From positions 78,156 to 142,155 of the IMG/VR virus record IMGVR_UViG_3300012147_000006: 64,000 bases of DNA; one strand, 5' to 3'. This document shows, piece by piece, positions 6,426-14,259 of this stretch. The DNA is from a virus. The first letter of the stretch is position 1. Every line of letters starts with the position of its first letter. The notes under the pieces were generated by a model. That model made no database searches. It worked only from the letters and a program-made list of their open reading frames with translations, and was not told the origin of the DNA. The position numbers were made by a program, and so were the translations under genes.

Positions 6426-6603
6426 AGTGTTTTCTATATATTTTATGGTAATGCAATTTAATAATCCAATAGTGAGACTCCTCTTGTTTGTCTTCTCCCA
6501 TGATTCTTAAATTACTTTCCATTAGATTCAACAATTGCTCCAGCGTCAAACCTTGTTGCTTGAGAACTCCATTGACTTCTTCTTTTGTTAGGTTATTTAT
6601 CAC
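6418..6603 (-). CDS. Micro-gene, His-Cys tail family (61 aa)
   Basis: Unknown function. GTG start lies inside the CATTGTG junction of the upstream gene. Begins INNLTKEEVNGVL, predicted all-helical, ends YRKHCE. Overlaps both neighbours by about 8-11 bases. Confidence 0.7.
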   Translation of the reverse strand: MINNLTKEEVNGVLKQQGLTLEQLLNLMESNLRIMGEDKQEESHYWIIKLHYHKIYRKHCE

Positions 6604-6832
6604 AATGCTTCAATTTAATTAACATCATCCTATATTCAATTGAATTTGTTACACAGAAGAGTGCGGTTTCTTCCCACCCTCTCTTGGAGCCAAGTCTATT
6701 CTGAACTGAACCGTCACTTCTAATGTGACTTACATATCCGCAATCCATAGCCTTGCAGTACTTAACATAATCAAGGTCATAAATTTTGGTCCTATATTCC
6801 AATTCGTTTATATCATTTCTAAAATCATCCAC
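6593..6832 (-). CDS. Micro-gene, His-Cys tail family (79 aa)
   Basis: Unknown function. GTG start in the CACTGTG junction. It has a longer, less conserved middle than its neighbours with two extra Cys. The end MMLIKLKHCDK matches the family tail. Confidence 0.7.
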   Translation of the reverse strand: MDDFRNDINELEYRTKIYDLDYVKYCKAMDCGYVSHIRSDGSVQNRLGSKRGWEETALFCVTNSIEYRMMLIKLKHCDK

Positions 6833-7031
6833 AGTGGTCTTGTTTTATTTTTATCATTCTAAGTTGTATTACCTTAAATATTGAAAACACTGACATTTCA
6901 GCACATTCTTCATATGACATTTCAATGGTATTATCGTAGAGATTGTCTAAATATTCTTGATGGACGGTTTCCCAGTTAATAATTTGGTTCTCGGTGACCT
7001 TGCCTCCCCTCCTTCTTCTAATATTCGCCAT
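6825..7031 (-). CDS. Micro-gene, His-Cys tail family (68 aa)
   Basis: Unknown function. ATG start overlapping the upstream frame. A basic N-terminus (ANIRRRRGGK) precedes the shared IINWET motif, then a helical end RMIKIKQDHCG. Confidence 0.72.
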   Translation of the reverse strand: MANIRRRRGGKVTENQIINWETVHQEYLDNLYDNTIEMSYEECAEMSVFSIFKVIQLRMIKIKQDHCG

Positions 7032-7275
7032 GGTCTCTAAGTATCTTTTTCATCCTGTAGTAAATTGATTTCATAAGTGCGTCACATGCTCTCCCAAGAG
7101 ATAACATGGAGTCTTTGTTGCATTCATAATTAATGTCGTAGTGACGAATGTTGTCCTCCAGGGAAAAAGTCTGTTCTATGATTTTTTCAGTAGAAGTAAC
7201 TTGGAAGTTTAAATATATAAGTTCTCCTTTTGGAGTTATAATCCCTGGCGGTATAAATTCTTTTCCTTTATGCAC
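7018..7275 (-). CDS. Micro-gene, variant tail (85 aa)
   Basis: Unknown function. GTG start in the CACTGTG junction. Ends RMKKILRDHGEY: the conserved RDH is kept but the Cys is replaced by Gly, the one clear exception in the array. Its end overlaps the next ATG by 14 bases. Confidence 0.7.
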   Translation of the reverse strand: MHKGKEFIPPGIITPKGELIYLNFQVTSTEKIIEQTFSLEDNIRHYDINYECNKDSMLSLGRACDALMKSIYYRMKKILRDHGEY

Positions 7276-7558
7276 AGTGTTTTTTTAAAATTAATAAATT
7301 CATGTAATACAAATATTTCTCCAGGTGATACATGGTAAACTCATCTTTATACTCTCCTTGTTTAAAGTAAGCATCTGAATATCTCTTATGAGATTCAACA
7401 TTATTCTCAATGCTATCCTTGGTATCAATAAAAATGTCCCTCATATGAATGGGTGGCATTCTAAGCGATTTCCTCAAACTTGCAAGAAACCGTTCCATAT
7501 CCTCATCGCTAACTGTATTTGGATACACGACAAACGTTCTTTTATTATCCTTACTCAC
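7268..7558 (-). CDS. Micro-gene, His-Cys tail family (96 aa)
   Basis: Unknown function. GTG start in the CATTGTGAGTAAG junction, which is nearly identical to the junction starting the 6237 gene. Tail is LLILKKHCA. Confidence 0.7.
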   Translation of the reverse strand: MSKDNKRTFVVYPNTVSDEDMERFLASLRKSLRMPPIHMRDIFIDTKDSIENNVESHKRYSDAYFKQGEYKDEFTMYHLEKYLYYMNLLILKKHCA

Positions 7559-7646
7559 AATGCTTCTCTTTTATGTTATAGTGCATTAGGTGGATGCATT
7601 TCTTGGGCTTGAACTCGTTGGGGTCATATATATTCTGTTCACTCAC
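7551..7646 (-). CDS. Smallest micro-gene, His-Cys tail (31 aa)
   Basis: A 31-codon frame fills the gap between two longer members. Its GTG start overlaps the upstream TGT-GAG-TGA and it ends KEKHCE followed by the same GTGAGTAAG junction. Context and tail, rather than length, support it. It shows that the tail and junction are the conserved parts while the body is dispensable. Confidence 0.6.
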   Translation of the reverse strand: MSEQNIYDPNEFKPKKCIHLMHYNIKEKHCE

Positions 7647-7977
7647 AGTAGTCCTTTCTTATTTTCTTCTCCATCACAGTCAAGAGGTTTGCCAGAATAT
7701 CTTTCCTAAGAAAGTCTGGAATATCTGTATCAAGCATTGACTTCATCTTCTCTACTCTTCCCTCCAGAGAAAGAGTGCTAAGTTCAATTGTTTTTGTTTT
7801 AGCTATTTCCTTATCAATTTCTTTTTTAAGAATGCTTGTGAGAGCTGCTTCTATGTCAATGCCATACAGTTCCAACAGCTCTCTTGTTTCTTGTGAAACA
7901 GGCTTAATTGAGAACTCGGTGCCATGGAATTCATAGGTGTATTCTTCTGTTGGCAATTTTATCTCTTCTTTTGTCAT
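7639..7977 (-). CDS. Micro-gene, His-Cys tail family, longest member (112 aa)
   Basis: Unknown function. ATG start overlaps the previous stop (TAATG). A beta-rich N-terminus (YTYEFHGTEFSIKPV) is followed by long helices and the tail EKKIRKDYCE. Confidence 0.72.
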   Translation of the reverse strand: MTKEEIKLPTEEYTYEFHGTEFSIKPVSQETRELLELYGIDIEAALTSILKKEIDKEIAKTKTIELSTLSLEGRVEKMKSMLDTDIPDFLRKDILANLLTVMEKKIRKDYCE

Positions 7978-8240
7978 TAGCAGTGGTCTATTTTTATTTT
8001 CTTCATCATAACTCCTATTATTGTATCGAGCGTCAATAATTTTTCTGTAATTGTTCGCTCATGCGTAATTCTCTCCTTAAGATTTGTTAGCTGCGTGCTT
8101 ATGCTAATTGTTGAAAGTCCTGCTATTTGCATCATCTCATTGAATGCTTCGGCTCCCATATTTTCTCCGTCAACCACAAATCCCACAATATTGGTACCAG
8201 TCTGGTTCCAGACAATCTCTGTTTTATTCGATTCGTTCAT
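7977..8240 (-). CDS. First micro-gene of the array, His-Cys tail (87 aa)
   Basis: Unknown function. Directly behind a host-type promoter (8246-8276) with only 5 bases between its TAACTTTG box and the ATG, so the mRNA is probably leaderless. Tail is MMKKIKIDHC. All ten genes to 6069 would be one transcript. Confidence 0.72.
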   Translation of the reverse strand: MNESNKTEIVWNQTGTNIVGFVVDGENMGAEAFNEMMQIAGLSTISISTQLTNLKERITHERTITEKLLTLDTIIGVMMKKIKIDHC

Positions 8241-8245
8241 GTGCT

Positions 8246-8276
8246 CAAAGTTATGAAAAAATGGTCAATTTTCAAA
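8246..8276 (-). promoter_or_regulatory. Class B (Bacteroidota-type) promoter
   Basis: TTTG, 19 bases, TAACTTTG on the minus strand: a full match to the -33/-7 consensus of Bacteroidota. It drives the micro-gene array. Confidence 0.75.
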
Positions 8277-8285
8277 AAGAATGTA

Positions 8286-8295
8286 TATTTATTAA
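8286..8295 (+). promoter_or_regulatory. Class C motif (TATTTATTAA)
   Basis: TATATTTATTAAATATA, about 33 bases before the ATG at 8328; it forms a divergent pair with the class B promoter. Confidence 0.5.
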
Positions 8296-8327
8296 ATATA
8301 ACAAAACAACACAAAAACAAAACAATT

Positions 8328-8549
8328 ATGGCATTACCAGGAGTATCATTTAAGGAATTCGTAAAGAATCCGATAGTGGCATTACTCTTCATGTCCCTAA
8401 TGGCGGTGGGTTACCTTTATTACGATAATAAGAGTACCTTAACGTCACAAGTGGAGACATTGCAAGAGGACATTAAAACCCTCAAAGAGGATTACAAAGA
8501 ATTAAACGAGAAGTTCATTGAGTCACTCAAAGAGCTTCACAATCACTAA
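8328..8549 (+). CDS. Small membrane protein with coiled coil (73 aa)
   Basis: Start chosen at 8328 (MALPGVSFKEF) because it follows a typical A-rich leader; the longer frame upstream overlaps the divergent promoter. One membrane helix at about residues 14-32 (PIVALLFMSLMAVGYLYY) is followed by a heptad-like coiled coil to the end. Together with the next gene it could be a lysis (holin or inner spanin) or virion-envelope pair; this is inference from topology only. Confidence 0.7.
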   Translation: MALPGVSFKEFVKNPIVALLFMSLMAVGYLYYDNKSTLTSQVETLQEDIKTLKEDYKELNEKFIESLKELHNH

Positions 8550-8554
8550 AAAAT

Positions 8555-9115
8555 ATGAAAAAAGAATATAAGAAAGCTATATTAATAGCGGTATCAGGAT
8601 TGGCGCTGATGTTCATGGTTAAAATGTGCAAGTCAGAAGATTTCACAAAGATTTACCAGAAGGATAAGGAGGATATAAAAAAGTTAGGAGAGTTGCAGCA
8701 CGAGAGCGACAGCTTGCTAACAGAGATGCTTCATGACCTTGATACCAGGAGAAATATGTACAGCAGTGAGATTGACAGCTTGAACAACATCGTCCTAAAC
8801 GATAACCTTACAGTAGAAGAGGTTGAGAAACTTAAAAAGAAAGTGAAAGATGCGCAGAAGCTATTGAAGGATGCTCAAGATGCCAAGGGTGTTATTATAA
8901 TTGACGCTGGCATGACGATTAGCGAAATAGTTCTTGACTCAATTATTTACAACTATATTTACAAAGATTCTGTACAGTGGAATATTGTTGAGAAAGACTC
9001 TATTGTATACAACATAGTCCACAAAGACACTGTGATTGACAGGAAAGTTTATAAAATAGACACTGTTTACTATGACGGTGATGACGTTAAGAAGCTGAAG
9101 CTTAAAAACGATTAA
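8555..9115 (+). CDS. Membrane-anchored coiled-coil protein (186 aa)
   Basis: An N-terminal membrane helix at residues 7-24 ends in a Cys (VKMCKS). A coiled coil runs to about residue 110. The C-terminus has a repeating strand unit of about 10 residues (KDSVQWNIVE, KDSIVYNIVH, KDTVIDRKVY). The shape resembles an inner-membrane spanin or a fibrous stalk, and the 45573-46457 protein has similar topology. Five bases after the preceding gene; a terminator follows. Confidence 0.7.
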   Translation: MKKEYKKAILIAVSGLALMFMVKMCKSEDFTKIYQKDKEDIKKLGELQHESDSLLTEMLHDLDTRRNMYSSEIDSLNNIVLNDNLTVEEVEKLKKKVKDAQKLLKDAQDAKGVIIIDAGMTISEIVLDSIIYNYIYKDSVQWNIVEKDSIVYNIVHKDTVIDRKVYKIDTVYYDGDDVKKLKLKND

Positions 9116-9143
9116 GAGGTCAAAAAATTTTTACGTAAAAACG

Positions 9144-9175
9144 GTCATTCTAAATTTAGAGTGACTTTTTTTATT
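9144..9175 (+). terminator. Rho-independent terminator
   Basis: GTCATTCT-6-AGAGTGAC stem followed by seven T, 28 bases after the stop at 9115. Confidence 0.8.
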
Positions 9176-9598
9176 TTAGACCTTTGACATTACCCAGCTG
9201 CTATTTTCCCATTTGCCAGCGCCATAATATTTAACATTACCACCACACTTAGGGCAAGGATTGTGAGCCCACATATCACTTTGCATTCCTATCGCTTCGC
9301 AGTTACCGCATCTGTTGACTTTTGTAAATGTTCCTCTATAGTATGTGATGCCAGGTTTAACATGCTCAACTTTCTTCTTTGGTGGAGTTGGCATTGTGCC
9401 TTCTTTAATTATCCTTGATGGTGGCGGAGGTGGTGGAGCAACTCTACCTTTGATTACCTTTTTGATTGCACCTCCTTCATCACGAATAAATTCATTAATG
9501 TTAAACTTGGGTTCTTCCTTAATTTTTTCTCTGGCTTTAATCTTGGCAATAGCCTTAGACTTAATTCCGATTATGTATCCAATTGCAAATGCAATCAC
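9176..9598 (-). CDS. Membrane-anchored, Pro-rich protein with zinc ribbon (140 aa)
   Basis: A membrane helix at the very N-terminus (IAFAIGYIIG) is followed by a Lys-rich stretch, a run of six prolines near residue 55, and a C-terminal zinc ribbon (CGNCEAIG...NPCPKCGG). No ATG fits; the GTG at 9598 is used, and the hydrophobic segment may extend a few codons upstream. Role unknown; the ribbon suggests binding of RNA or protein at the membrane. Confidence 0.65.
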   Translation of the reverse strand: MIAFAIGYIIGIKSKAIAKIKAREKIKEEPKFNINEFIRDEGGAIKKVIKGRVAPPPPPPSRIIKEGTMPTPPKKKVEHVKPGITYYRGTFTKVNRCGNCEAIGMQSDMWAHNPCPKCGGNVKYYGAGKWENSSWVMSKV

Positions 9599-9617
9599 TG
9601 CTATAAAAAATATCCCA

Positions 9618-9854
9618 TTATTTAAAGTCTATGTGAAATGTAACATCTGTTGTATCGTTGTTATGCATTTCGTAAATATAAGTTGTATCTCCTTCTGCGG
9701 AAATCTCAAGTGTTGGCTCCATTGGACTGTCGAGTCTTGTTGATAGCTTGGTTACGTGTATTGCGTTAATTACGATTACCAGAAGTATCATCCCAAGGAT
9801 TCCTGGGAGTATCTTTAGAAAGTAATCTAAAAAGCTATTGTGTGGTTCTTTCAT
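9618..9854 (-). CDS. Single-span membrane protein (78 aa)
   Basis: Not recognised. One hydrophobic helix at about residues 16-33 (ILPGILGMILLVIVINA) with a short exposed beta-rich C-terminus. Overlaps the upstream gene by 4 bases and runs into the zinc-ribbon gene. Confidence 0.7.
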   Translation of the reverse strand: MKEPHNSFLDYFLKILPGILGMILLVIVINAIHVTKLSTRLDSPMEPTLEISAEGDTTYIYEMHNNDTTDVTFHIDFK

Positions 9855-10378
9855 ATATTAATTGGCGCTTTGGTGCTGTTTACAATCTCCTGGAGCCACG
9901 TTCTCTTCTCTTCGGCAATATCTCTTAGATTTTTCATAACGATGTCTGTAAGGACTTCTTTTTTGATTCTCTCGTAGAAGTTTTTCCCCTCTACATTATC
10001 CCAAGCTTTCTTTTCATCATCACGAAGTTTAGCGGCTCTATCGTATTCTTGGGCTACTATCATTTCGCCTTTCTCCTCTTTGATTCTGATGAGTTCAGCA
10101 ATACCGCAATCTTTAGATATTTCTTGATACTTTTCATTAGCAACGCTCTTCACTTCTTCAGATAAACCTCCTGCTCCGAATCTTTTAGTCAATTTTTCAC
10201 CAGACACAAGTTGAATTGTGAATTGTACGTGAACGGTTTTCTTTTTTGGATTGATGATGTCTTTTGTTATATCTAAAAAAGATTTTGTCTCCAATTCTGG
10301 AATATACTCCTCCAATTCTGAAATCGTCTCAATGTATTCAGCTGTAAATATTTTATCATCTAATCTTAGTGTTGTCAT
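9851..10378 (-). CDS. Unknown protein with a UVR-like motif (175 aa)
   Basis: The middle contains AQEYDRAAKLRDDEKK (about residues 108-123), which matches the UVR motif pattern of UvrB, UvrC and McsA (acidic, aromatic, AA-x-LRD). The rest is not recognised. UVR motifs mediate protein-protein contacts; no nuclease residues are seen. Starts one base into the preceding stop. Confidence 0.7.
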   Translation of the reverse strand: MTTLRLDDKIFTAEYIETISELEEYIPELETKSFLDITKDIINPKKKTVHVQFTIQLVSGEKLTKRFGAGGLSEEVKSVANEKYQEISKDCGIAELIRIKEEKGEMIVAQEYDRAAKLRDDEKKAWDNVEGKNFYERIKKEVLTDIVMKNLRDIAEEKRTWLQEIVNSTKAPINI

Positions 10379-10707
10379 TATATTTTATTTAAAGTATCTG
10401 TAACAATGTCAAGCGCTGCAGGGCGAGTGCTTCCTTTTCTGTCAAGGTCTCCTTCTGTGATTCCTTTTCCCTTGTATTTTTCGAACAAAGCAGAGATGTC
10501 AGCCATGAAATCTCTGAAGTGAATGTTTACCTCTGTAATACTTTCTGACTCAACATAGAATCTAAGTTCGTAATTGCTTTCAGTGATGCCGTAGCCGTTT
10601 TTAATTCTAAGAATGGCAGCGTCAACCTGTTCAGCATCTTGGTATTCCAGGAGCCTTTTATATTCACGATGTTCTCTGGTTTTCTCCAAAAATTCTTCTT
10701 CGTTCAT
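10378..10707 (-). CDS. Unknown protein (109 aa)
   Basis: Not recognised. A charged helical N-terminus (EEEFLEKTREHREYKRLLEY) is followed by mixed alpha/beta. It begins one base after the stop of the preceding frame, within a tightly packed leftward operon headed by the ParB-like gene. Confidence 0.72.
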   Translation of the reverse strand: MNEEEFLEKTREHREYKRLLEYQDAEQVDAAILRIKNGYGITESNYELRFYVESESITEVNIHFRDFMADISALFEKYKGKGITEGDLDRKGSTRPAALDIVTDTLNKI

Positions 10708-10708
10708 C

Positions 10709-10961
10709 TTAGTATTTTTTAATCATTGGATGCTCAATTACTTTGACAAATTCTTTCTTTGTCAAGTATATGGATTCGATTATTTTTGTCGAGGAGGGCA
10801 GATTTATCTGTATCAGTGTATTCATATAAGACAGAGCCTCCGCCACAACCGCCAACTTCGTATCTATAACTACGCCATCCAAAGAAAGTTTTCCTCTGGA
10901 TGGTGTAATCATGTTTTTCTCCATGTTGGACGAATCTTATATTTAAGACAAGTCTTCCCAC
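10709..10961 (-). pseudogene. Gene split into two frames at an A5 tract (about 83 aa if repaired)
   Basis: A GTG directly after the ParB-like stop opens MGRLVLNIRFVQ..., rich in Tyr/Gly, but its end looks non-coding. A second frame ending MIKKY sits one base before the next gene. Removing one A at 10783-10787 joins them into one protein, DKIIESIYLTKKEF at the seam, that fits both neighbours exactly. Sequencing error or genuine frameshift; function unknown. Confidence 0.6.
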
Positions 10962-11717
10962 TTAGAAGTGTATTTTACCAGTTCTTGTGTGGAAGTTGTA
11001 TAGCTTAACAAGCTCATTGACCATGTCTCCAACTTTAGATTGTTCACGAACGATACCTGAGTTAAGTTTAAGCTTGGTAGTCATTTTCTCATGAACATAG
11101 TTAGGGTGCATATAAAGTTTAAGCATTGCCTTAACAAACTTTTCTTTCTTAGCGAAATCATAGTAATTTTCGAAGATAGCCATGTGAGTAAAGAAATCGT
11201 CAATGTCGATGTCTTCTCTAAATTCGAAAGAACCTTGTTTAATGTTGTGTGAGTGAGAACGTGCGTTCTTTGAGATTTTACCGAATGCACCAACTACAGA
11301 AATTCTCTGGTCGTATTTAGCACAAAGGTCTAAAAGCATGATGTAAGAGTCTTTCCCTCTCTTAGCATAGTGACGAGCATAATCCATAGCGTTCCAGTTC
11401 TTAGCAGCTCTGTTGATGTCTGCAGCAGCATAGATATGAATATCTTCTGATACGATGAAATGAATTGGAAGGCCAAGCTCTTTACATGCAAGGTATCTGT
11501 TTTGTCCATCGACAATCTCCATTTGCTTGTTAACAAGGATTGGTTGATATTGAGTATAATCGTTTGCTTCGATTGACTCTTTAACTTTTTTGTAGTGAGA
11601 CGGGTCTCTGTTGAATTCGCTTAGTACGAACTTTTCATACTGTGTAGAAATCCAGATTTTAATGTCGGACATCTTTGCGAATGCTGCATCTTGTGCAGTA
11701 TCATTTTTCGTTTCCAT
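10962..11717 (-). CDS. ParB-like nuclease-domain protein
   Basis: This 251-aa protein has the ParB/Srx-fold pattern. LSEFNRDPSHYKKVKESI is followed by YQPILVNKQMEIVDGQNRY at about residues 57-75, the region holding the conserved DGQ-R motif. Helical C-terminal domain. Such phage proteins act as CTP-dependent clamps, nucleases or regulators; which applies cannot be read here. It heads a leftward operon behind a consensus class B promoter with a leader of about 30 bases, so it is probably transcribed by unmodified host polymerase early in infection. Confidence 0.8.
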   Translation of the reverse strand: METKNDTAQDAAFAKMSDIKIWISTQYEKFVLSEFNRDPSHYKKVKESIEANDYTQYQPILVNKQMEIVDGQNRYLACKELGLPIHFIVSEDIHIYAAADINRAAKNWNAMDYARHYAKRGKDSYIMLLDLCAKYDQRISVVGAFGKISKNARSHSHNIKQGSFEFREDIDIDDFFTHMAIFENYYDFAKKEKFVKAMLKLYMHPNYVHEKMTTKLKLNSGIVREQSKVGDMVNELVKLYNFHTRTGKIHF

Positions 11718-11747
11718 AAATTTTTGTTTTGTAATTAAATTAGACTA

Positions 11748-11779
11748 CAAATCTATAGAAACTTTTTAACCCTTGCAAA
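11748..11779 (-). promoter_or_regulatory. Class B (Bacteroidota-type) promoter
   Basis: TTTG, 20 bases, TAGATTTG on the minus strand: a perfect -33/-7 match, 30 bases before the ParB-like start. Confidence 0.85.
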
Positions 11780-11781
11780 TT

Positions 11782-11991
11782 TTAAATGCAATATTTGCTC
11801 ATTATTAGCTGAATTTGTCTATCTATAAGGTATTTTTGAGCCTTTATTCTTATTAGATTGAGCGATTGATATTCGTCAGTCTCATAAAAGTCAACAATAT
11901 TTTCGAGGTACCTCTCAATATCTCGTTCGGCTGCTCCAACTATGTAGTATATTTCTCCGTTGTGGATAAAACACGCATCTTCCTTGCTCAT
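11782..11991 (-). CDS. Micro-gene with Tyr-Cys tail (69 aa)
   Basis: Unknown function. Ends LIDRQIQLIMSKYCI, resembling the tails of the 6-8 kb array and of the two genes at 15.4-15.8 kb, so it may be a dispersed relative. A solitary gene behind a class C-like motif. Confidence 0.65.
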   Translation of the reverse strand: MSKEDACFIHNGEIYYIVGAAERDIERYLENIVDFYETDEYQSLNLIRIKAQKYLIDRQIQLIMSKYCI

Positions 11992-12010
11992 CTATTTGCT
12001 TATTATAAGT

Positions 12011-12026
12011 CTTAATAATAAATATA
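12011..12026 (-). promoter_or_regulatory. Class C motif
   Basis: TATATTTATTATTAAG on the minus strand, about 20 bases before the 11991 start. Confidence 0.5.
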
Positions 12027-12142
12027 CAATAAATAAGAAGAAATTTAATTAGAATATTTTTAAATTTAATTAATGGTGAAAAAATTTTGTCGGAATCCGC
12101 CTGTCGGCAATGACTGTGCGATGAAAAAATTGTATTATTTTT

Positions 12143-12472
12143 TTATAGAAATTTCTTTAAAAAACAAATTCTTTCCTGCTCTAACTTAATGCCTCTTTCT
12201 TTAGAGTCAATATATTTTTGAATATCTTCTTTGCTTATTTCTTGAAAACACGGGTAGTTTTGATTTTTCACCAGTTTCATTTCACGTTCTAATTCTCCTA
12301 AGTTGTGTTTAGAACTATTTGTGAAGTTAGTTAACTTGCATAGATAAACGCCAGAAAACTTTCCTGGATAGGATTCTATCAATTCACCAGTGTCCTTAAT
12401 GAATTCTACAATGAAGTCGCCCATTTGGTAAAACTTACTTGGTTCAAGTTCTTTTCCGCTAAAGTGCTTCAT
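12143..12472 (-). CDS. Unknown protein (109 aa)
   Basis: Not recognised. An N-terminal beta-rich part (FYQMGDFIVEFI, FSGVYLCKLTNF) resembles small SH3-like folds; the C-terminal part is helical and basic. Two bases after the preceding gene. The 150 bases beyond its stop hold no gene, only an AT-rich spacer with a GC-rich island near 12090-12125. Confidence 0.7.
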   Translation of the reverse strand: MKHFSGKELEPSKFYQMGDFIVEFIKDTGELIESYPGKFSGVYLCKLTNFTNSSKHNLGELEREMKLVKNQNYPCFQEISKEDIQKYIDSKERGIKLEQERICFLKKFL

Positions 12473-12474
12473 AA

Positions 12475-12924
12475 TTAATCCATTCCATCTACATCATCTT
12501 GAGTAATCTCAAGACAATCAAATTTATCCATGCAATCCTCAAGAATTACATGCAAGAAAGAGCTGTTGTTTCTTGGAGACAAACCTCTTAACATGGTGTG
12601 TCCATTCTTGTTTTTGTACTTCCACACTGGGATGTTCCACTTCTTATAACCTGCATCATCATTTTTTGCCCAGCTATCATCATAAGTTTCGAACATATCA
12701 ATTCTAAGATTTTTGTCTCCGCCAAATCCTGCTCCAAGTCTATTGAATCCTTTCGGCATTCCAAGAAAAAACTTACCTATGCCAACTGCTGCAGTTCCAG
12801 CTCTGTGATTTCCACAAGCTGAACTTAATCCTTCGTCATCTTTCTTGAAGCATGTAATGTCGCTTCCAGCCATGCATCCTGGGCACTGGTATTCTTCGAT
12901 TGCGTCTTTAACGTTATCTTTCAT
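12475..12924 (-). CDS. Unknown Gly/Cys-containing protein (149 aa)
   Basis: Start set at the ATG 12922-12924, two bases after the upstream stop, rather than 15 codons earlier inside that gene. CPGCMAGSDITC near residues 14-25 may bind metal; a Gly-rich block (FNRLGAGFGGDKN) and aromatic C-terminal part follow. No family recognised. Confidence 0.65.
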   Translation of the reverse strand: MKDNVKDAIEEYQCPGCMAGSDITCFKKDDEGLSSACGNHRAGTAAVGIGKFFLGMPKGFNRLGAGFGGDKNLRIDMFETYDDSWAKNDDAGYKKWNIPVWKYKNKNGHTMLRGLSPRNNSSFLHVILEDCMDKFDCLEITQDDVDGMD

Positions 12925-12926
12925 GT

Positions 12927-13229
12927 TTAGTGTTCTAAAAATTCGTAAACTTCTGTGACTGTATCCCAAACGTCTTGGCCAATAACTTCACAGTATTGTT
13001 CGTGAGTAAACCCAAGTTGCTTAAGGATTTCGTTTTGAATGTCAGTGCTTACTTCAGACTCAGCTTCTCCACGACCAGTTTCTCGATAAGCATCTTGCTC
13101 GTCTTCATACTCGTCTTCCCAATCTTCATCAAGATAATTATAGATTGCCTCTTCAACTAAATGCTGAAGGACACTTTCTTCATATTCTTTTCTCAAAAAT
13201 TCGATTACTGATTCTTTAGTAGCTTCCAT
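12927..13229 (-). CDS. Strongly acidic protein (100 aa)
   Basis: Not recognised. The middle is almost entirely Asp/Glu/Tyr (YLDEDWEDEYEDEQDAY). Such acidic small phage proteins can act as DNA mimics, but nothing here shows that directly. Confidence 0.7.
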   Translation of the reverse strand: MEATKESVIEFLRKEYEESVLQHLVEEAIYNYLDEDWEDEYEDEQDAYRETGRGEAESEVSTDIQNEILKQLGFTHEQYCEVIGQDVWDTVTEVYEFLEH

Positions 13230-13275
13230 ACTTAGGTTATACGATAAATAAAAGAAAGTGTTCTATTTATCTCGA

Positions 13276-13743
13276 CTAAGCTGTTTGTTTCCACTTGGTT
13301 GGAAACTTATAATCTTTTAAAAGCTCAAAAGCTTTCTCTGGAGTTATATAGCCATCAATTTTAACAAAGAACTCTCTCCAGTTCTCATCAGACTTTGCTC
13401 TCTTAGCGTTTTTAGCCTTCTCTTTCTTCTTCTTTTCTTCATCAAGAGAGACTACTGAAAATCCATCACCCATTTCTTCATCACAGACAGATTGGTCTTT
13501 TCTGTAAGAACTCCCATCAACTTCAAATCTAAAACCATCTATTGTAGTGTGGTATGTGCATGTGATATAGCACGAGCCTGTAGTCTCGTCATAGTCATCA
13601 TAACTTTCTCTTAGGCATTCTACTACCTCCTCGATAGTCATTTCTTCGCCCTCACCTTCTTCCTCTTGAAAGTATTCTGCAAACACTTTCTTAAGAACTA
13701 CCATTACATCACTTGGGATGTCTTCTATTTTATCAATATACAT
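13276..13743 (-). CDS. Unknown acidic protein (155 aa)
   Basis: Not recognised. An acidic N-terminal helix region, a beta segment (CYITCTYHTTIDGFRFEV) and a Lys/Glu run before a C-terminal helix. Leftward operon of small genes. Confidence 0.7.
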   Translation of the reverse strand: MYIDKIEDIPSDVMVVLKKVFAEYFQEEEGEGEEMTIEEVVECLRESYDDYDETTGSCYITCTYHTTIDGFRFEVDGSSYRKDQSVCDEEMGDGFSVVSLDEEKKKKEKAKNAKRAKSDENWREFFVKIDGYITPEKAFELLKDYKFPTKWKQTA

Positions 13744-13757
13744 AATTATTTATTTTT

Positions 13758-14009
13758 TTATGAGTCCATTACGTGGTCTGAACATAAGTTATAGTCAACG
13801 CAATCTTGGTTAGTTGTATCAACGGGTTGTCCGCAATAACATTTCTTTGGAACTTCTGAAGCTGGAACTGCGTCCAGGTGCTCCATTAGTTTTTCTTTAA
13901 ATTTTCTATATCCGTCAGCATTCTCAAACCCTTCTTCGTCCAAGCAGATACCTATTCCATAAAGGAAATCGTCTATGATTGTTTTCACGCTATATTTCTT
14001 GTGACCCAT
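13758..14009 (-). CDS. Small Cys-rich protein (83 aa)
   Basis: Not recognised. A C-terminal Cys/His set (KKCYCGQPVDTTNQDC, then CSDH) could hold one zinc ion. The N-terminus is helical. ATG start 14 bases upstream of nothing else; next gene follows after 14 bases. Confidence 0.65.
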   Translation of the reverse strand: MGHKKYSVKTIIDDFLYGIGICLDEEGFENADGYRKFKEKLMEHLDAVPASEVPKKCYCGQPVDTTNQDCVDYNLCSDHVMDS

Positions 14010-14052
14010 CTGGCCATCATAAGTGTTAACGTATTTCTTAAATTTTTATAAG

Positions 14053-14259
14053 TCAAAATTCTCCATCATCAAGTATATCTTTGTTGCTAACTTTTTCTTT
14101 TTCCCACCCCATTAATAATCGACCTATAATTGACACAACAAAACCTGCAGGTACAAGTGTGTATTTTAAGTCTGGCCTTCCAGTCATCATTGGAATAAAC
14201 ATTACAACGATTCCGATTACATAAAAAAAATATTGAGGCAATTTTATAAACCATATCAA
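14053..14259 (-). CDS. Two-span membrane protein (68 aa)
   Basis: Hydrophobic helices at about residues 10-26 and 34-51, separated by a short polar loop with a charged C-terminal tail. Holin-like in size, but nothing links it to lysis. Overlaps the preceding gene by 4 bases. Confidence 0.7.
   Translation of the reverse strand: MIWFIKLPQYFFYVIGIVVMFIPMMTGRPDLKYTLVPAGFVVSIIGRLLMGWEKEKVSNKDILDDGEF

Noticed and set aside
12079-12126. GC-rich island with GTCGGAATCCGCCTGTCGG between direct AAAAAATT repeats
   Set aside because: It vaguely recalls the 5.6-5.9 kb repeat (CGGAAT), but the match is only 6-8 bases and no stable fold or frame is evident.
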